The notes beneath the pieces were generated by a model. It saw only the letters and a list, made by a program, of their open reading frames with translations. It had not been told where the DNA came from and made no database searches. Below are positions 9,426 through 17,636 of a stretch of DNA of 64,000 bases, piece after piece (position 1 is the first letter of the stretch; each line of letters starts with the position of its first letter). Position numbers and translations under genes: made by a program. The stretch is from Chitinophagaceae bacterium PMP191F (GTDB lineage Bacteria > Bacteroidota > Bacteroidia > Chitinophagales > Chitinophagaceae). The DNA lies in the NCBI GenBank assembly GCA_001302245.1, contig LGYU01000031.1, positions 96,123-160,122 of the forward strand. The letters run 5' to 3'.

Positions 9426-9965
9426 ATGAAAAAGGCAATTTTTATTATGGTGATGACAGTATGGGCATCTATACATGCAGGTGCGCAAACCTTTACTTTA
9501 AAAAGCAATGATATTGGTGGGCAGGCAACACAAAAACAATTTGCGGCAGGTTTTGGTTGTCATGGTGAAAATGTGTCACCACAACTCAGTTGGGAAAATG
9601 CACCGGCCGGTACGCAGGGTTTTGCTGTAACGATGTATGATAAGGATGCGCCCACCGGCAGTGGATTCTGGCATTGGGTGATCTTTAATATTCCCGCAAA
9701 TACAACTTCTTTGCCTTCCAATGCAGGAGATATTACTAAAAATCTTACTCCTGCAGGCGCTGTTCAGAGTAATACTGATGCGGGTAAACCCGGTTATATC
9801 GGTCCTTGTCCAACTCCCGGTGCGCCTCATCAATACCTGTTCACAGTATATGCACTAAAAACAAAACTGGAGCTGGACAAAAATGCTTCACCGGCATTTG
9901 TTGGTTTCTATTTATCCGGTAACTCTCTTGCAAGAGCTTCCATTGTTATGTATGCGCAGCAATAA
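9426..9965 (+). CDS. secreted YbhB/YbcL (PEBP, Raf kinase inhibitor-like) protein
   Basis: A 179-residue protein of the phosphatidylethanolamine-binding-protein family. A signal peptide (MKKAIFIMVMTVWASIHAGAQ) directs it to the periplasm. The ligand-pocket motifs are present: NVSPQLSWENAP, the YDKDAPTGSGFWHWVIFNIP segment (family consensus DPDAP...WxHWxxxNIP) and the GPCPTPGAPHQYLFTVYAL segment (family GPxxPxGxHxYxFxxYAL). Bacterial members bind small ligands or are of unknown role; no target is evident. The start at 9426 is preferred to 9399 because of the signal peptide. Monocistronic, ended by a terminator shared with the convergent kinase. Confidence 0.92.
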   Translation: MKKAIFIMVMTVWASIHAGAQTFTLKSNDIGGQATQKQFAAGFGCHGENVSPQLSWENAPAGTQGFAVTMYDKDAPTGSGFWHWVIFNIPANTTSLPSNAGDITKNLTPAGAVQSNTDAGKPGYIGPCPTPGAPHQYLFTVYALKTKLELDKNASPAFVGFYLSGNSLARASIVMYAQQ

Positions 9966-9989
9966 GCCTGGCAATGAATAAACTGAATG

Positions 9990-10016
9990 AAAACTTCCGG
10001 TGTTTCCGGAAGTTTT
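9990..10016. terminator. bidirectional hairpin terminator
   Basis: An 11-bp inverted repeat (AAAACTTCCGG / CCGGAAGTTTT) flanked by T6 on the plus strand and A-runs on the other side, between convergent genes. Confidence 0.85.
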
Positions 10017-10020
10017 TTAT

Positions 10021-10914
10021 TTATTGCCAGTGATGGTTATTCCTTTTGCCGTGTTGTATTAACTGCATAACCTCATTTTCCGCACCTGTAAACGGACCGG
10101 AGCTTTCGAGTTTTAAGGTTGCCATGGCTGCAGCAAATTCGCCAGCTTCCTGTATACCTGTCTGTTGATGACGTTTGTACAGGTACCCGGCCATGTAGGT
10201 ATCACCACAACCAGTGGCATCTGTGGTAACACGTGGTATAAATGCAGGGATATGATAAAATGCATTGTTGCTGCAGATCACCGAACCTTTACTACCGGCA
10301 GTGATCACTACTTCTTTTACGCCCCATTTATGCAGTGTGGCTGCACCTTGCGTAATGTTGGTTTCTCCTGTCAGTACTGTCATTTCAGATTCACTGGCTT
10401 TCAGTATAGTGATATTCTGTAATGCTTCTTTCTTTGCCTGCCAGTCTGTTGCAATCACTTTCTGATCCTTTACTGTACGCAGATAGCCCTGCACATCCAG
10501 CGATACCATACTTCGTGCTGCAATATCTTCAATAAGTGCAACGGGAATATCATCAGCCAGTAAAGGACCTAAATGGAATACTGTTGCCTGTATATTTTTC
10601 AATTGATCGATGGTAAAAGGATCAGCAGTTGCCAGCACATTTTGAATTCTGTGATCGGAATGTTCAGGATAAATGTTTTCAAAAAAAACGGTGTGCCTGC
10701 TGGGCATAGCTGTTACCGGAATACCTGACATACGCAGATCAGTAACATGCTGCATTTCTTTTTCAGCCAGTGCTGTAACCAACTGGTAGTTTACAGGCAG
10801 GTTGCGAATGGCATTGGAAAAATAAAAAGAGGTTCCCCCGGGCATATAAACTGGTGACTGTGGGGTAACTATTTTATCTAATGTAATATGTCCTACGCAG
10901 CAGATGTCGTACAT
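10021..10914 (-). CDS. PfkB family carbohydrate or nucleoside kinase
   Basis: A 297-residue kinase of the ribokinase/PfkB family. N-terminal MYDICCVGHITLDKIVTP, the substrate-binding GGTSFYFSNAIRNL, and the C-terminal catalytic motif VTTDATGCGDTYMAGYLY are visible; the family's DTxGAGD has Cys in place of the middle Ala, with the catalytic Asp (second D) kept. Start set at the Met of MYDICC (10914) because the 13 residues before it lack family sequence. Substrate unknown: fructose, ribose, inosine or similar. It stands alone. Confidence 0.88.
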   Translation of the reverse strand: MYDICCVGHITLDKIVTPQSPVYMPGGTSFYFSNAIRNLPVNYQLVTALAEKEMQHVTDLRMSGIPVTAMPSRHTVFFENIYPEHSDHRIQNVLATADPFTIDQLKNIQATVFHLGPLLADDIPVALIEDIAARSMVSLDVQGYLRTVKDQKVIATDWQAKKEALQNITILKASESEMTVLTGETNITQGAATLHKWGVKEVVITAGSKGSVICSNNAFYHIPAFIPRVTTDATGCGDTYMAGYLYKRHQQTGIQEAGEFAAAMATLKLESSGPFTGAENEVMQLIQHGKRNNHHWQ

Positions 10915-11087
10915 GTCTTTTTTTTGAAATGTTGTAGTGCCTGCAAACTGCAAATGTAGCTATTCAGCAATGATAAGCAGTCTTTTAGAAAACACAGGTT
11001 AATGCATGGTTTATCGTATTATAAATATGCCTAATGTAGCTGATATGTATAAAAAAGCAACTATGTATTACCGGGGTATAAAGCAAT

Positions 11088-11095
11088 TATATTTG
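11088..11095 (+). promoter_or_regulatory. -7 box of Bacteroidota type (lipoprotein gene)
   Basis: TATATTTG matches TAnnTTTG about 97 bp before the lipoprotein start at 11192. No clear -33 element is seen at the usual distance, so this is tentative. Confidence 0.35.
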
Positions 11096-11191
11096 AACGC
11101 AATATTTTCGGTGCCGACATGGAAATAAATCATTGCCGGATTCGTTTGAGGCAAAACACATCAACCGTTTCTGTATTAAATACCTTGTCTT

Positions 11192-12985
11192 ATGAAGTTG
11201 AAACACTACTCATTGTTATTTTGTGTAGCCGGCCTTTTAGTTGTCAATGCGTGTAGAAAAGATCATGGAGGGGAGGAGCAGATCGTTCAGCCTGAGCTAA
11301 AGAAACCAGACCTGACGGTAAAGATTACTTCGTCTGTAGCGGGTTTTGTAACCGATGAAGCTGATAATCCGGTGCCCTTTGCGATAGTTATTGCCGGAGA
11401 TAAACAAGTGAAGACAGATGAATTTGGATATTTTAAAGTAACGGGTGCTGCATTTCCCAAATCAGCCGGCAGTGTAAAAGTAGAACGTTCCGGTCATTTT
11501 GATAGTTATAAAACATTTATACCACAGGAAAATAAAGAAGTCTTTGTACGCATTAAGCTCCTGTCGAAAAAAGAAGTTGGCACTGTTGATGCTGCTGCCG
11601 GAGGTACAGTAAATACAACGGAAGGTGGAAAAATAGTATTGCCTGCCAATGGAGTGGTAATTGCCGGCAGTGGCGTTGCCTATACAGGGCAGGTGCATGT
11701 AAATGCGCGCTGGATAAATCCTGCTGAAGAAGGCACAGTGCAATCGCAAAGTCCCGGTGATAACCGTGGTACGGATAGCGAAGGATATCTGAAAGCATTA
11801 AGATCTTATGGTGCAATGGCTGTAGAGTTGAGAGCTGCCAACGGACAGTTGCTGCAGATTGCCAGTGGTAAAACAGCTAGCCTAACCATTCCTGTACCAA
11901 CAGCATTGTCTGCACAGGCGCCCGCTACTATCAGTCTCTGGTCTTTTAATGATACTACCGGTTTGTGGAAGCAGGAAGGTACTGCCACAAAAACAGGTAA
12001 TACGTATGTAGGAACCGTATCACACTTTTCTTTCTGGGAAGGTGCTGAGGGCGGTCACCTGGTAAATGTAAAAGCAAAAATAACTGACGCATCTGCACAT
12101 CCTTTGGCCAATGTACCGGTGAGTATAACTTTTGCCGGTATGCCGCAGAATGCCGGCTATAGCAAATTCGGATATACAGATGCAGATGGCAATATCAGCG
12201 GGGCTGTTTTTGCCAATTCCAGCCTGGTACTGGATATCCTTACAACCTGCGCCACTTCTGCTTATTCGCATGCATTTACAACGGCTGCAGCAGATGTTGA
12301 CCTGGGTACGCTTACCGGCAACCTGGGCCAAAGCGTTGTAACCATCAGCGGAAGTGTAACCAATTGCAATAGTCAACCGGTTACCAATGGTTATGTACAA
12401 ACCTATGATCACGGTTTTTACAACCGCATAAATATCAGTAATGGTAATTTTAGTTTTACAGGACTGGCCTGTACCAATACAGTGGTAAATGTGGTGGCTG
12501 TTGATAATGGCAGTTACCAGCAGAATACCCCGCAAGCTGTTACATTGGTTCCCGGTGCAAATAACCTGGGCGCATTATCTGCCTGTGGCATCAATACCAT
12601 GGGTTTTATTACCTGTACTGTTGATGGCGTTGCTACTACATTAACAGAACCTGCTGATACGCTGGCTGCATATTTTATAACAGCAGGACAAACCACTGCC
12701 ACACAGATCGCAACACTCAGCGGAAAACCAAATGAGGAACAAAAGATGGCATTTCTGTTTGACGGACCTTCAGAGATTGCAGGTACTCATACGGTAAGTG
12801 ATGTGTTTTCTACTGTTTTCCCGGGTGGCCGTGCTTACTGGCCTGTACCCATTGCTGTAGATATTACAGAGTATGGTAAAATAGGTGGCTTTATCAGTGG
12901 AAGTTTCTCGAGTTATATGCTTGATATCAGCAATAACGGTGTGCATATGGTGAATTGTTCATTCAGGGTAAGACGTTATAACTAA
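11192..12985 (+). CDS. large surface lipoprotein with carboxypeptidase-like domains
   Basis: A 597-residue predicted lipoprotein (lipobox LLVVNAC, Cys about residue 21). After a charged linker comes a carboxypeptidase-regulatory-like beta-sandwich (SSVAGFVTDEADNPVPFAIVIAG ... DEFGYFKV, about residues 48-95), then a region typical of Bacteroidota surface proteins (GGTVNTTEGGKIVLPANGVV, YTGQVHVNARWINPAEE, ATISLWSFNDTTGLWKQEGTATKTGNTYVGTVSHFSFWE, about residues 135-285), then further beta-sandwich repeats up to the C-terminus. The overall make-up suits a surface-exposed structural or ligand-binding lipoprotein; no enzyme motif is seen. Single gene, followed by a hairpin terminator. Confidence 0.82.
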   Translation: MKLKHYSLLFCVAGLLVVNACRKDHGGEEQIVQPELKKPDLTVKITSSVAGFVTDEADNPVPFAIVIAGDKQVKTDEFGYFKVTGAAFPKSAGSVKVERSGHFDSYKTFIPQENKEVFVRIKLLSKKEVGTVDAAAGGTVNTTEGGKIVLPANGVVIAGSGVAYTGQVHVNARWINPAEEGTVQSQSPGDNRGTDSEGYLKALRSYGAMAVELRAANGQLLQIASGKTASLTIPVPTALSAQAPATISLWSFNDTTGLWKQEGTATKTGNTYVGTVSHFSFWEGAEGGHLVNVKAKITDASAHPLANVPVSITFAGMPQNAGYSKFGYTDADGNISGAVFANSSLVLDILTTCATSAYSHAFTTAAADVDLGTLTGNLGQSVVTISGSVTNCNSQPVTNGYVQTYDHGFYNRINISNGNFSFTGLACTNTVVNVVAVDNGSYQQNTPQAVTLVPGANNLGALSACGINTMGFITCTVDGVATTLTEPADTLAAYFITAGQTTATQIATLSGKPNEEQKMAFLFDGPSEIAGTHTVSDVFSTVFPGGRAYWPVPIAVDITEYGKIGGFISGSFSSYMLDISNNGVHMVNCSFRVRRYN

Positions 12986-13001
12986 GCAAAATAATAACCA
13001 G

Positions 13002-13045
13002 GTTCCCGCAGTCATATACATATTGATTGCGGGAACTTTTATTTT
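13002..13045 (+). terminator. hairpin terminator
   Basis: GTTCCCGCA (13002-13010) pairs with TGCGGGAAC (13028-13036), with a 17-base loop and a following T-rich tract; located between convergent genes. Confidence 0.65.
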
Positions 13046-13054
13046 GAGTAAGGT

Positions 13055-14131
13055 CTATTTTTTCTCCTCTTCAATGTTGCGTGAAACGCCGGGTATTTCC
13101 ATAATGAGGTCTTCACCATAAGCACTGGCGGGTGTTTGGTAACCTGCTTTAAAATGTCCGTGAATGATCTTTTGTGCAATCAGCAGAATGGTATAGGCGG
13201 TCAGCGAATAAGCTTCGGGGCATTGCATGGTAGCTGTTACGGATTTGCCTTTTGCGTTGCTCACCTTTGCCCATATCAGGCTTATGGCTTTATCGCGTAC
13301 TGTATCGTTTGGTCCCGGTGATCCGCTGGTGATGATCTTTTTGATGATACTTCTTACCAGTGAGGTGCGTAACAGCCAGTTAAAAGCAACCTGCGCTTTT
13401 AAAAAGTACCATACACTTTTTTGAATGCCGGTATAGGTTTCAATATTGGGAATACCCGTAGAGAAATATGCGGTACTAACGTCTCCCCAGGGAATGCTCA
13501 TCATAAATTGTGGTTTGGCATAGCCGGGAAAATTAATTGACAGGCCGCGTTTACCCACCGGTTCCGGCACAATAACACCATTTCTCCGGATAGCTCCGGG
13601 CATACCCAGCTTAAGCAGCGTAGTAATGGAAGTGCCGCGTGATAATGCACTGCCCAGGATAGCAAATGCAATTTTCAGATCGGTAGCATCCGGCAAGCGG
13701 TTTTTCAGAAATAATGCCAGGCAATCTGTAGGCACTACATCAAACCCTGCACCGGGCATTACCATAATGTTTTTTTCAAGAGCCTGTTGATTATAATTCA
13801 GCAGCATGTTAAAAACATCCATATCTCCATTCAGGTCAATATAGTGTGTATTCGTATCAAGACAAGCCTCCACAACCGGTTGTGCGGTAAAATCGTATGG
13901 TCCTGCTGCATGCACTACCAGCGGAACATCCTGCAGGGCGTTGCGCAGCGCAACTTTGTTGTGCAGATCAAATACAACAAACGGAAGCTGTAGTTTTGCT
14001 GCCAGGGTTTCAATGGCTTTTTGATTTCTGCCTGCCAGTATGGGTTGCAGACCATATTGATGGGCAAAACGGGCGATCAGTTCACCGGTGTAACCATTGG
14101 CACCGTACAGCAGGAATTTGTTGGATGGCAT
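13055..14131 (-). CDS. saccharopine dehydrogenase-like / trans-acting enoyl reductase family protein
   Basis: A 358-residue oxidoreductase-like protein with an N-terminal NAD(P)-binding Rossmann motif (LLYGANGYTGELIARFA, about residues 7-23) followed by LAGRNQKAIETLA, PLVVHAAGPYDF and THYIDLNGDMDVF, which are the conserved blocks of the saccharopine dehydrogenase NADP-binding family. The C-terminal part (GSPGPNDTVRDKAISLIWAKVSNAKGK, YSLTAYTILLIAQKI) resembles family members annotated as trans-acting enoyl reductases or membrane-associated reductases. True lysine-pathway function is unlikely; substrate unknown. Single gene. Confidence 0.85.
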   Translation of the reverse strand: MPSNKFLLYGANGYTGELIARFAHQYGLQPILAGRNQKAIETLAAKLQLPFVVFDLHNKVALRNALQDVPLVVHAAGPYDFTAQPVVEACLDTNTHYIDLNGDMDVFNMLLNYNQQALEKNIMVMPGAGFDVVPTDCLALFLKNRLPDATDLKIAFAILGSALSRGTSITTLLKLGMPGAIRRNGVIVPEPVGKRGLSINFPGYAKPQFMMSIPWGDVSTAYFSTGIPNIETYTGIQKSVWYFLKAQVAFNWLLRTSLVRSIIKKIITSGSPGPNDTVRDKAISLIWAKVSNAKGKSVTATMQCPEAYSLTAYTILLIAQKIIHGHFKAGYQTPASAYGEDLIMEIPGVSRNIEEEKK

Positions 14132-14219
14132 AGATGCGTGAAGGAACGAAATAAAACCGGTTTACAGCACTGTTGCTGCCATTTTTAGCAGCGGGATATT
14201 CTTTCATAATGGTGCATAG

Positions 14220-14784
14220 ATGTATACGTATACCTGGCTTTTGTTGAAATTTACAGGTTTCCTGGTGTTTACAGGATGCATAACCAACTATCCGTTTACT
14301 ACCTTTAGTGTAAAGAATAATTCAGGTAAAACGATTCATTTTAAAGCCAGCGTTCCCAAGCGTACTTCTGCGGTCCCTTTTGAAATGACCGTTCCTTTTA
14401 CGGTATTGCCGGGCGATAATGTATTCAGTGGCGGAAAAATGCTGACCTCTGTTGTGTGGCTGTTCCTGTAGCTCCTGCAAATAATATCAACCAGTACCGG
14501 GTGAATGGGTAAAAACGACAGGGGTATCCCTCTCTGTAAATGTTCACTATGTAAGTGATTATCATATCCTATACGCTTTGATGAATACCTTATATACTAC
14601 AAATTGAGTATTTCCCGGATATACGAAAGAAGGGATTTTTGATGACTCAGAATTGTTCGGGAAACCGGGAGTTTTTGAAACAACCGGAGCCCGAAAACAG
14701 CTATGGCTGGCTGAGGTCTGCAAACAGGTATTTGCAGCTAATAAAAAGTATATTTGGAAACAGATAACACACTATGTTCCGTAG
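14220..14784 (+). pseudogene. decayed lipoprotein gene (frameshifts and a stop)
   Basis: An 83-residue open frame (14220-14471) starts with a lipoprotein signal (lipobox VFTGC, Cys about residue 20) and a beta-rich mature part (FSVKNNSGKTIHFKASVPKR, VPFTVLPGDNV), then ends abruptly in a different composition. Protein-like sequence continues in other frames: 14441-14509 reads AVPVAPANNINQYRVNG, 14509-14604 reads VSLSVNVHYVSDYHILYALM, and after a TGA at 14605 the same frame continues with IFDDSELFGKPGVFETTG. This pattern suggests one about 180-residue secreted protein gene broken by two shifts and a stop. The far 3' part overlaps a promoter box (14749) and may be chance. Family not recognised. 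Confidence 0.45.
14749..14756 (+). promoter_or_regulatory. -7 box of Bacteroidota type (sensor kinase gene)
   Basis: TATATTTG fits TAnnTTTG and ends 17 bp before the kinase ATG at 14774. A TTTG at 14731-14734 is upstream but with only 14 bp spacing. Confidence 0.45.
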
Positions 14785-16744
14785 CATACTGCTGCTTTTT
14801 ACTGCTGTATTACTAACAGGCTTTCTGCATGCCCAAACCAGGACTATAGACAGTTTGAGACAACTGGTATATAATGCCAAAGGAAAAAAAGAAACGTTGC
14901 AGGCAATACTGAACCTGTGCGAAGAGAACCAGAACCTGAACCGGGATACGATGGATTATTATGCGTACAGGGCAAAGGTGCTGGCACAGGAGTCGGGAGA
15001 AAAAAAGATGATAGACCTGGCTGCTATTGCTATGGCAAATGCTTACCAGCGCTGGGGATGGTCAGACAGTGCAGTATCTATCATTGAACCGGTAGTAAAA
15101 GGCAACAGGGTTGAAATTTCTGAAGAAAGGGCCATACACTTTAAAGCAGCGCGGTTACAGGCCATGTATCTTGGCGGTAAAGGTAAATATGCAGAGTCGC
15201 TGACCATTTTGTATAAGCTGGTAACAGATGCCGAAAGGTTTGGAGATACATTGACCACCAGTGCCAATATGAATACGATTGGTTCTATAGACCTGGCACG
15301 GGGAATACCTTATTCTGCATTGATCTGGCTTCACAGGGCATTGAAGTTCCTGACCTATGAGCACCGTTTTGATATGGTAAGGGCTGCCATTTACGTAAAC
15401 ATGGGAGAAGCTTATTTACTGACCAGTCGTGCTGATTCTGCTGTATGGTATGTGAAACAAGGAGTAGGACTGTTTCGGCAGGGACAGAACCTGATGACGC
15501 TGGGGCTGGCATTGCAGCGGCAATCAAATATTTACCTCAAAACCGGAAATCTTTCTGATGCAGAAACTGCGCTGAAAGAAATGGTGAATATACGTGAACG
15601 GACAGGCGATAATATATGGGTGGATGATAACCTGACGCTGATAGAATTTTATCTTAATACAAAACAGGTAGATAAAGCGATTGAATATTGTAAAAGCCTG
15701 CTGACAAGAGGAAATGTATATAGTGATACACATGGCGACAAAGGCAAACTGCTCACCAATACACTTAGTATACGGCTGTTGTATTATGAGGCGTTGTCCA
15801 GGTGTTATAAACTGAAGGGAGATGAAATGATGTATGGAAAAACGCTGGAGCAGATCATCCAGGCCAAAGATTCACTGACCAATATTGAGAACGAACAGGC
15901 AATAGCCGAATTACAGACCAAATACGAAGTGCAGAAGAAGGAGAACACCATAATGCAGCAACGGCTTACAATAGTTCAGAAAAATAATACACTGCTGTTT
16001 GGTTTGGGTATAGGAGTGATCGTTATCATTATTGCTTATTTCCTTTTCAGAGATTACAGGAAAAAACAAAGGCTGAAAGTAGAGCGGGCTATAGAGAATG
16101 AAAAGAAACTGTCCGCAAAAGCCATTGCAGATGCAGAAGAAAATGAGCGTAAACGTATAGCTGCTGATCTGCATGATAACCTGGGAGCCTATGCCGCTTC
16201 TATAGCATCAAACCTGGATATATTGCAATCAGATCATTTAAGTGGTCAGCATCAGATCGCATTACAGGAACTGAACAATAATTCACAGACCATTGTAGCA
16301 CAACTGAGTGATACGATCTGGGCTTTGAATAAAGATACCCTCACGCTGACTGCTATCAGTGACCGCGTAAAAGTATTCCTGAACAGGATCAGGAAAAGCT
16401 ACAGCAATATAGAAATGGAGGTGCTGGAAAAAATTGATGAAGACGCGGAGTTGCCGCCTACACAGGCTTTTCATCTTTTCCAGATAATACAGGAAGCTAT
16501 TACCAATGCGGTAAAACACAGCGGAACACAACGCCTGCTGGTACAGGTAACCGGTGGCCGGCAATGGAAGATCATGGTAACAGATTACGGAAAAGGAATA
16601 GGAGACATAGACAATGTGGAACAGGGCGGCGGAAACGGATTGCGCAATATGAAAGCCAGGGCCGCAGTGTCCGGATGGCTGGTAACGTGGGCTGCTTCAA
16701 GACCCGTGGGAATAACAGTACAAATTCAACCTATGGAAGGTTAA
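14774..16744 (+). CDS. TPR-containing sensor histidine kinase (HisKA_3 type)
   Basis: A 656-residue membrane sensor kinase. Order: signal peptide (1-20), periplasmic TPR-like helical repeats (about 40-390, e.g. SANMNTIGSIDLARGIPYSALIWLHRAL), a coiled segment (375-403), one transmembrane helix (about 407-425), a DHp domain of the HisKA_3 type with phospho-acceptor His467 in ERKRIAADLHDNLGAYAAS, and an HATPase domain (N-box QEAITNAVKHS at 573-583, G1 box DYGKGIG 604-610, G2 GGGNGLRNMKARA). This is the architecture of NarL-type kinases and it is followed 17 bp later by a LuxR-type response regulator, its likely partner. The stimulus is unknown; the TPR sensor suggests a protein or peptide signal in the periplasm. 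Confidence 0.93.
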   Translation: MFRSILLLFTAVLLTGFLHAQTRTIDSLRQLVYNAKGKKETLQAILNLCEENQNLNRDTMDYYAYRAKVLAQESGEKKMIDLAAIAMANAYQRWGWSDSAVSIIEPVVKGNRVEISEERAIHFKAARLQAMYLGGKGKYAESLTILYKLVTDAERFGDTLTTSANMNTIGSIDLARGIPYSALIWLHRALKFLTYEHRFDMVRAAIYVNMGEAYLLTSRADSAVWYVKQGVGLFRQGQNLMTLGLALQRQSNIYLKTGNLSDAETALKEMVNIRERTGDNIWVDDNLTLIEFYLNTKQVDKAIEYCKSLLTRGNVYSDTHGDKGKLLTNTLSIRLLYYEALSRCYKLKGDEMMYGKTLEQIIQAKDSLTNIENEQAIAELQTKYEVQKKENTIMQQRLTIVQKNNTLLFGLGIGVIVIIIAYFLFRDYRKKQRLKVERAIENEKKLSAKAIADAEENERKRIAADLHDNLGAYAASIASNLDILQSDHLSGQHQIALQELNNNSQTIVAQLSDTIWALNKDTLTLTAISDRVKVFLNRIRKSYSNIEMEVLEKIDEDAELPPTQAFHLFQIIQEAITNAVKHSGTQRLLVQVTGGRQWKIMVTDYGKGIGDIDNVEQGGGNGLRNMKARAAVSGWLVTWAASRPVGITVQIQPMEG

Positions 16745-16761
16745 TTATTAAAAAGAGAGTT

Positions 16762-17433
16762 ATGCAGTTTAAAGTTGCTTTGGTGGAAGACAATGCTGTG
16801 AACAGGAATACCTTTATGCAGAAGTTGCGCCTGTCAGGACATATGGAGTTGGTTTTTTCGGCAAACAATGGCAATGAATGCCTGGACCAGATGAAAGGTT
16901 TGGCGCATACCGGTTTGCCACAGGTGGTATTTATGGATCTTGAAATGCCGGGATTGAATGGTATTGAAACTATTCGCATAGCCAAAGGACTGTATCCGCA
17001 TGTACACTTCATCGTATTGACAGTTTTTGATGATGATGTGAAACTGTTTGAAGCAATAAAAGCAGGCGCATCCGGTTATATGCTGAAACATGAACCCGCC
17101 TCCATGCTGGAAAACGCCATTATAGAAGTATTGCAGACAGGCGGAGCGCCTATGAGTCCGGCAATAGCACGCAAAGCTTTACAACTGCTAAGTCGTGCAC
17201 CTGATCCTGCACGTGAAACGGCAGTAACCAGCGAGATACTGGTAAACGTTACTGACAGGGAGAAGGAGATACTGCAATACATGGTAAGTGGCTGGGATGC
17301 CAAACGAATAGCCTCTGAATTACAGGTAAGTGTGCTTACCATACGTAAACATATTGCCAACATTTATGATAAGCTGCATGTTAACTCACGGGCCCAGGTG
17401 ATCAGCCTGGCACATAAGAATAAGTGGATCTGA
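16762..17433 (+). CDS. NarL/LuxR-type response regulator
   Basis: A 223-residue two-component regulator: receiver domain (residues 1-125; acidic pocket ED at 9-10, phospho-acceptor Asp59 in VVFMDLEMPG, conserved Thr/Lys in VLTVFDD and GYMLKH) and a C-terminal LuxR-type HTH (about 160-220; LTDREKEIL-like VTDREKEILQYMVSGWDAKRIASEL, then VRKH-like IRKHIANIYDKL). I use the ATG at 16762 because the open frame upstream runs inside the kinase gene in another frame. Cognate of the upstream kinase. The next gene downstream, an ABC-F operon, starts 204 bp further on and has its own promoter, so it is a possible target. Confidence 0.94.
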   Translation: MQFKVALVEDNAVNRNTFMQKLRLSGHMELVFSANNGNECLDQMKGLAHTGLPQVVFMDLEMPGLNGIETIRIAKGLYPHVHFIVLTVFDDDVKLFEAIKAGASGYMLKHEPASMLENAIIEVLQTGGAPMSPAIARKALQLLSRAPDPARETAVTSEILVNVTDREKEILQYMVSGWDAKRIASELQVSVLTIRKHIANIYDKLHVNSRAQVISLAHKNKWI

Positions 17434-17495
17434 CAAATAACCAGGATACTATAACTCTTCTTAAACGGCAGTTACTGTCGTTTTTCCTGCTATAA

Positions 17496-17525
17496 GTTGC
17501 ATTTTTAAAAAAAGATGTAAATTTG
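17496..17525 (+). promoter_or_regulatory. promoter of the ABC-F operon
   Basis: A TTG at 17497-17499 and a TAAATTTG box at 17518-17525 are separated by 18 bp, close to the Bacteroidota TTTG-N19-TAnnTTTG arrangement. Transcription from here would give a leader of about 100 nt before the ATG at 17637. Confidence 0.55.
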
Positions 17526-17585
17526 CAACCTGAATCAATTCATTCTCTCCATGTAGAATATACTTTCTCTCAGCAATAAGGAAAT

Positions 17586-17606
17586 AGTACGCCGTAAGGC
17601 TGTACT
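17586..17606 (+). promoter_or_regulatory. leader hairpin upstream of ABC-F gene
   Basis: AGTACGCC-gtaa-GGC-t-GTACT can fold into an 8-bp stem with one bulged base, inside the predicted 5' leader and 30 bp before the start codon; a T-rich stretch (GTTATTATT) follows. Antibiotic-resistance ABC-F genes in other phyla are often controlled by leader attenuation; here this role is inference. Confidence 0.4.
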
Positions 17607-17636
17607 GTTATTATTCACATACTGAAGAAAGGAATT

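Noticed and set aside
17553..17558. ATG-TAG in the ABC-F leader as a minimal leader ORF
   Set aside because: A start-stop pair occurs often by chance and nothing else supports translation of the leader.
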